Below are positions 63,201 through 64,000 of a stretch of 64,000 bases of DNA, in pieces. The notes under the pieces are model-generated. The model was not told the DNA's origin and searched no databases. It saw only the letters and a list, made by a program, of their open reading frames with translations. The DNA lies in NCBI RefSeq assembly GCF_949987535.1, contig NC_080081.1:47404973-47468972 (forward strand), in the 5' to 3' direction. The position numbers and the translations under genes are program-made. The DNA comes from Balaenoptera acutorostrata (Eukaryota > Chordata > Mammalia > Artiodactyla > Balaenopteridae). Each line of letters opens with the position of its first letter. The stretch's first letter is position 1.

Positions 63201-64000
63201 CACCTCCTAGAGTAATGGAAATAAAAACAAAAATAAACAAATGGGACCTAATGAAACTTAAAAGCTTTTGCAGAGCAAAGGAAACCATAAACAAGACAAC
63301 CCTCAGAATGGGAGAAAATATTTGCAAACAAATCAACAGACAAAGGATTAATCTCCAAAATATATAAGCAGCTCATGAAGTTCAATACTAAAAAAACAAC
63401 CCTATCCAAAAATGGGCGCAAGACCTAAATAGACATTTCTCCAAAGAAGATATACAGATTGCCAACAAACACGTGAAATAATGCTCAACATCACTAATCA
63501 TTAGATAAATGCAAATCAAAAGCACAATGAGGTTATCACCTCACACTGGCCAAAATGGCCATCATCAGAAAATCTACAAACAACAAATGCTGGAGAGGAT
63601 GTGGAGAAAAGGGAACCCTCCTGCACTGTTGGTGAGAATGTAAATTGATATATATGACACAATTGATACTATGGAGAACAGTATGGAGGTTCCTTAAAAA
63701 ACTAAAAATAGAACTACCATATGACCCACGAATCCCACTACTGGGCATATACCCTGAGAAAACCATAATTCAAAACGATACATATACCACAATGTTCATT
63801 GCAGCACTATTTACAATTGCCAGGACATGGAAGCAACCTAAGTGTCCATTGACAGATGAATGGATAAAGAAGACGTGGCACATATATACAATGGAATAGT
63901 ACTAAGCCATAAAAAGGAATGAAATTGAGTTATTTGTAGTGAGGTGGATGGACCTAAAATCTGTCATACAGAGTGAAGTAAGTCAGAAAGAGAAAAACAA
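60257..64000 (+). pseudogene. L1 ORF2, broken and cut by the window edge
   Basis: Starts MVIGTCISIITLNVNG and meets an in-frame TAG at 60344-60346. Open blocks follow: the endonuclease end (IIVGDFTTPLTQ, FFSSAHRTFSRIDHIL, 60636-61025) and the linker (TKSWFFEKINKIDKP, 61001-61708). Then come the reverse transcriptase start (61849-62082) and palm ([14 protein letters not shown], 62079-62288), and the C-terminal region ([20 protein letters not shown], 62610-63176). The catalytic FADD segment is deleted near 62331. The N of GDFN is T here (GDFT). The final coding block continues to the window end. Confidence 0.88.

Larger units (their letters stand above)
56414..64000 (+). mobile_element. Long L1 running off the right edge
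   Basis: Starts at 'aggatggcggaggagtagg', a typical L1 5' end. The 5' UTR is about 2.9 kb, with a GC-richer first half and a T-rich kilobase (57830-58830). ORF1 begins at 59316 and ORF2 at 60257, which is still open to view at the window end (C-terminal text near 63900). Many stops, indels and the loss of the RT catalytic box make it inactive. Antisense to TDRD3 and related to the 21-kb copy. Confidence 0.92.

Overview
The window is mammalian nuclear DNA: AT-rich, intronic and crowded with retrotransposons. Eight tRNA-derived SINE copies carry the 'acttccctggtgg' head, the 'gatcccacatgcc' middle and a (TAAA)n tail of the CHR family shared by cetaceans, hippos and ruminants. No BovB or Bov-A2/Bov-tA element, which should be frequent in ruminant DNA, was recognised. 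A cetacean (or hippo) is therefore the best guess. The L1 copies are of an artiodactyl/cetacean type.

One host gene is present. Four intact exons on the minus strand, all with AG acceptors, GT donors and matching phases, encode the N-terminal OB-fold region of TDRD3 (long-isoform residues about 15-165, human numbering from memory). In transcript order they are 33872-33788, 29276-29211, 8172-8012 and 3711-3570. The first coding exon and promoter lie beyond the right edge; the UBA and Tudor exons lie beyond the left edge. The introns are about 4.3 kb, 21 kb and 4.5 kb, and the intron upstream of the first visible exon exceeds 30 kb.

Layout: 1-930 L1 3' end; 2.35-3.05 kb ancient repeat; 3.57-8.17 kb two TDRD3 exons with two SINEs; 10.25-10.71 kb MaLR LTR; 12.9-15.2 kb old L1 pieces and a SINE; 16.6-17.5 kb MIRs, one split by a SINE; 21.3-27.5 kb near full-length L1 with a nested SINE; 27.8-28.0 kb MER5-like element; 29.2-33.9 kb two TDRD3 exons; 34.8-35.4 kb truncated L1; 39.9-43.2 kb two SINEs and a very short L1; 44.2-44.6 kb second MaLR LTR; 45.4-54.3 kb two minus-strand L1s; 56.4 kb to the end, a third long L1 with an unusual T-rich 5' UTR.

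The most unusual item is a complete but decayed piggyBac DNA transposon (47958-50108). It sits in ORF2 of the minus-strand L1, is flanked by TTAA duplications, has imperfect terminal inverted repeats and carries a full-length transposase pseudogene. Most other inserts lie antisense to TDRD3.
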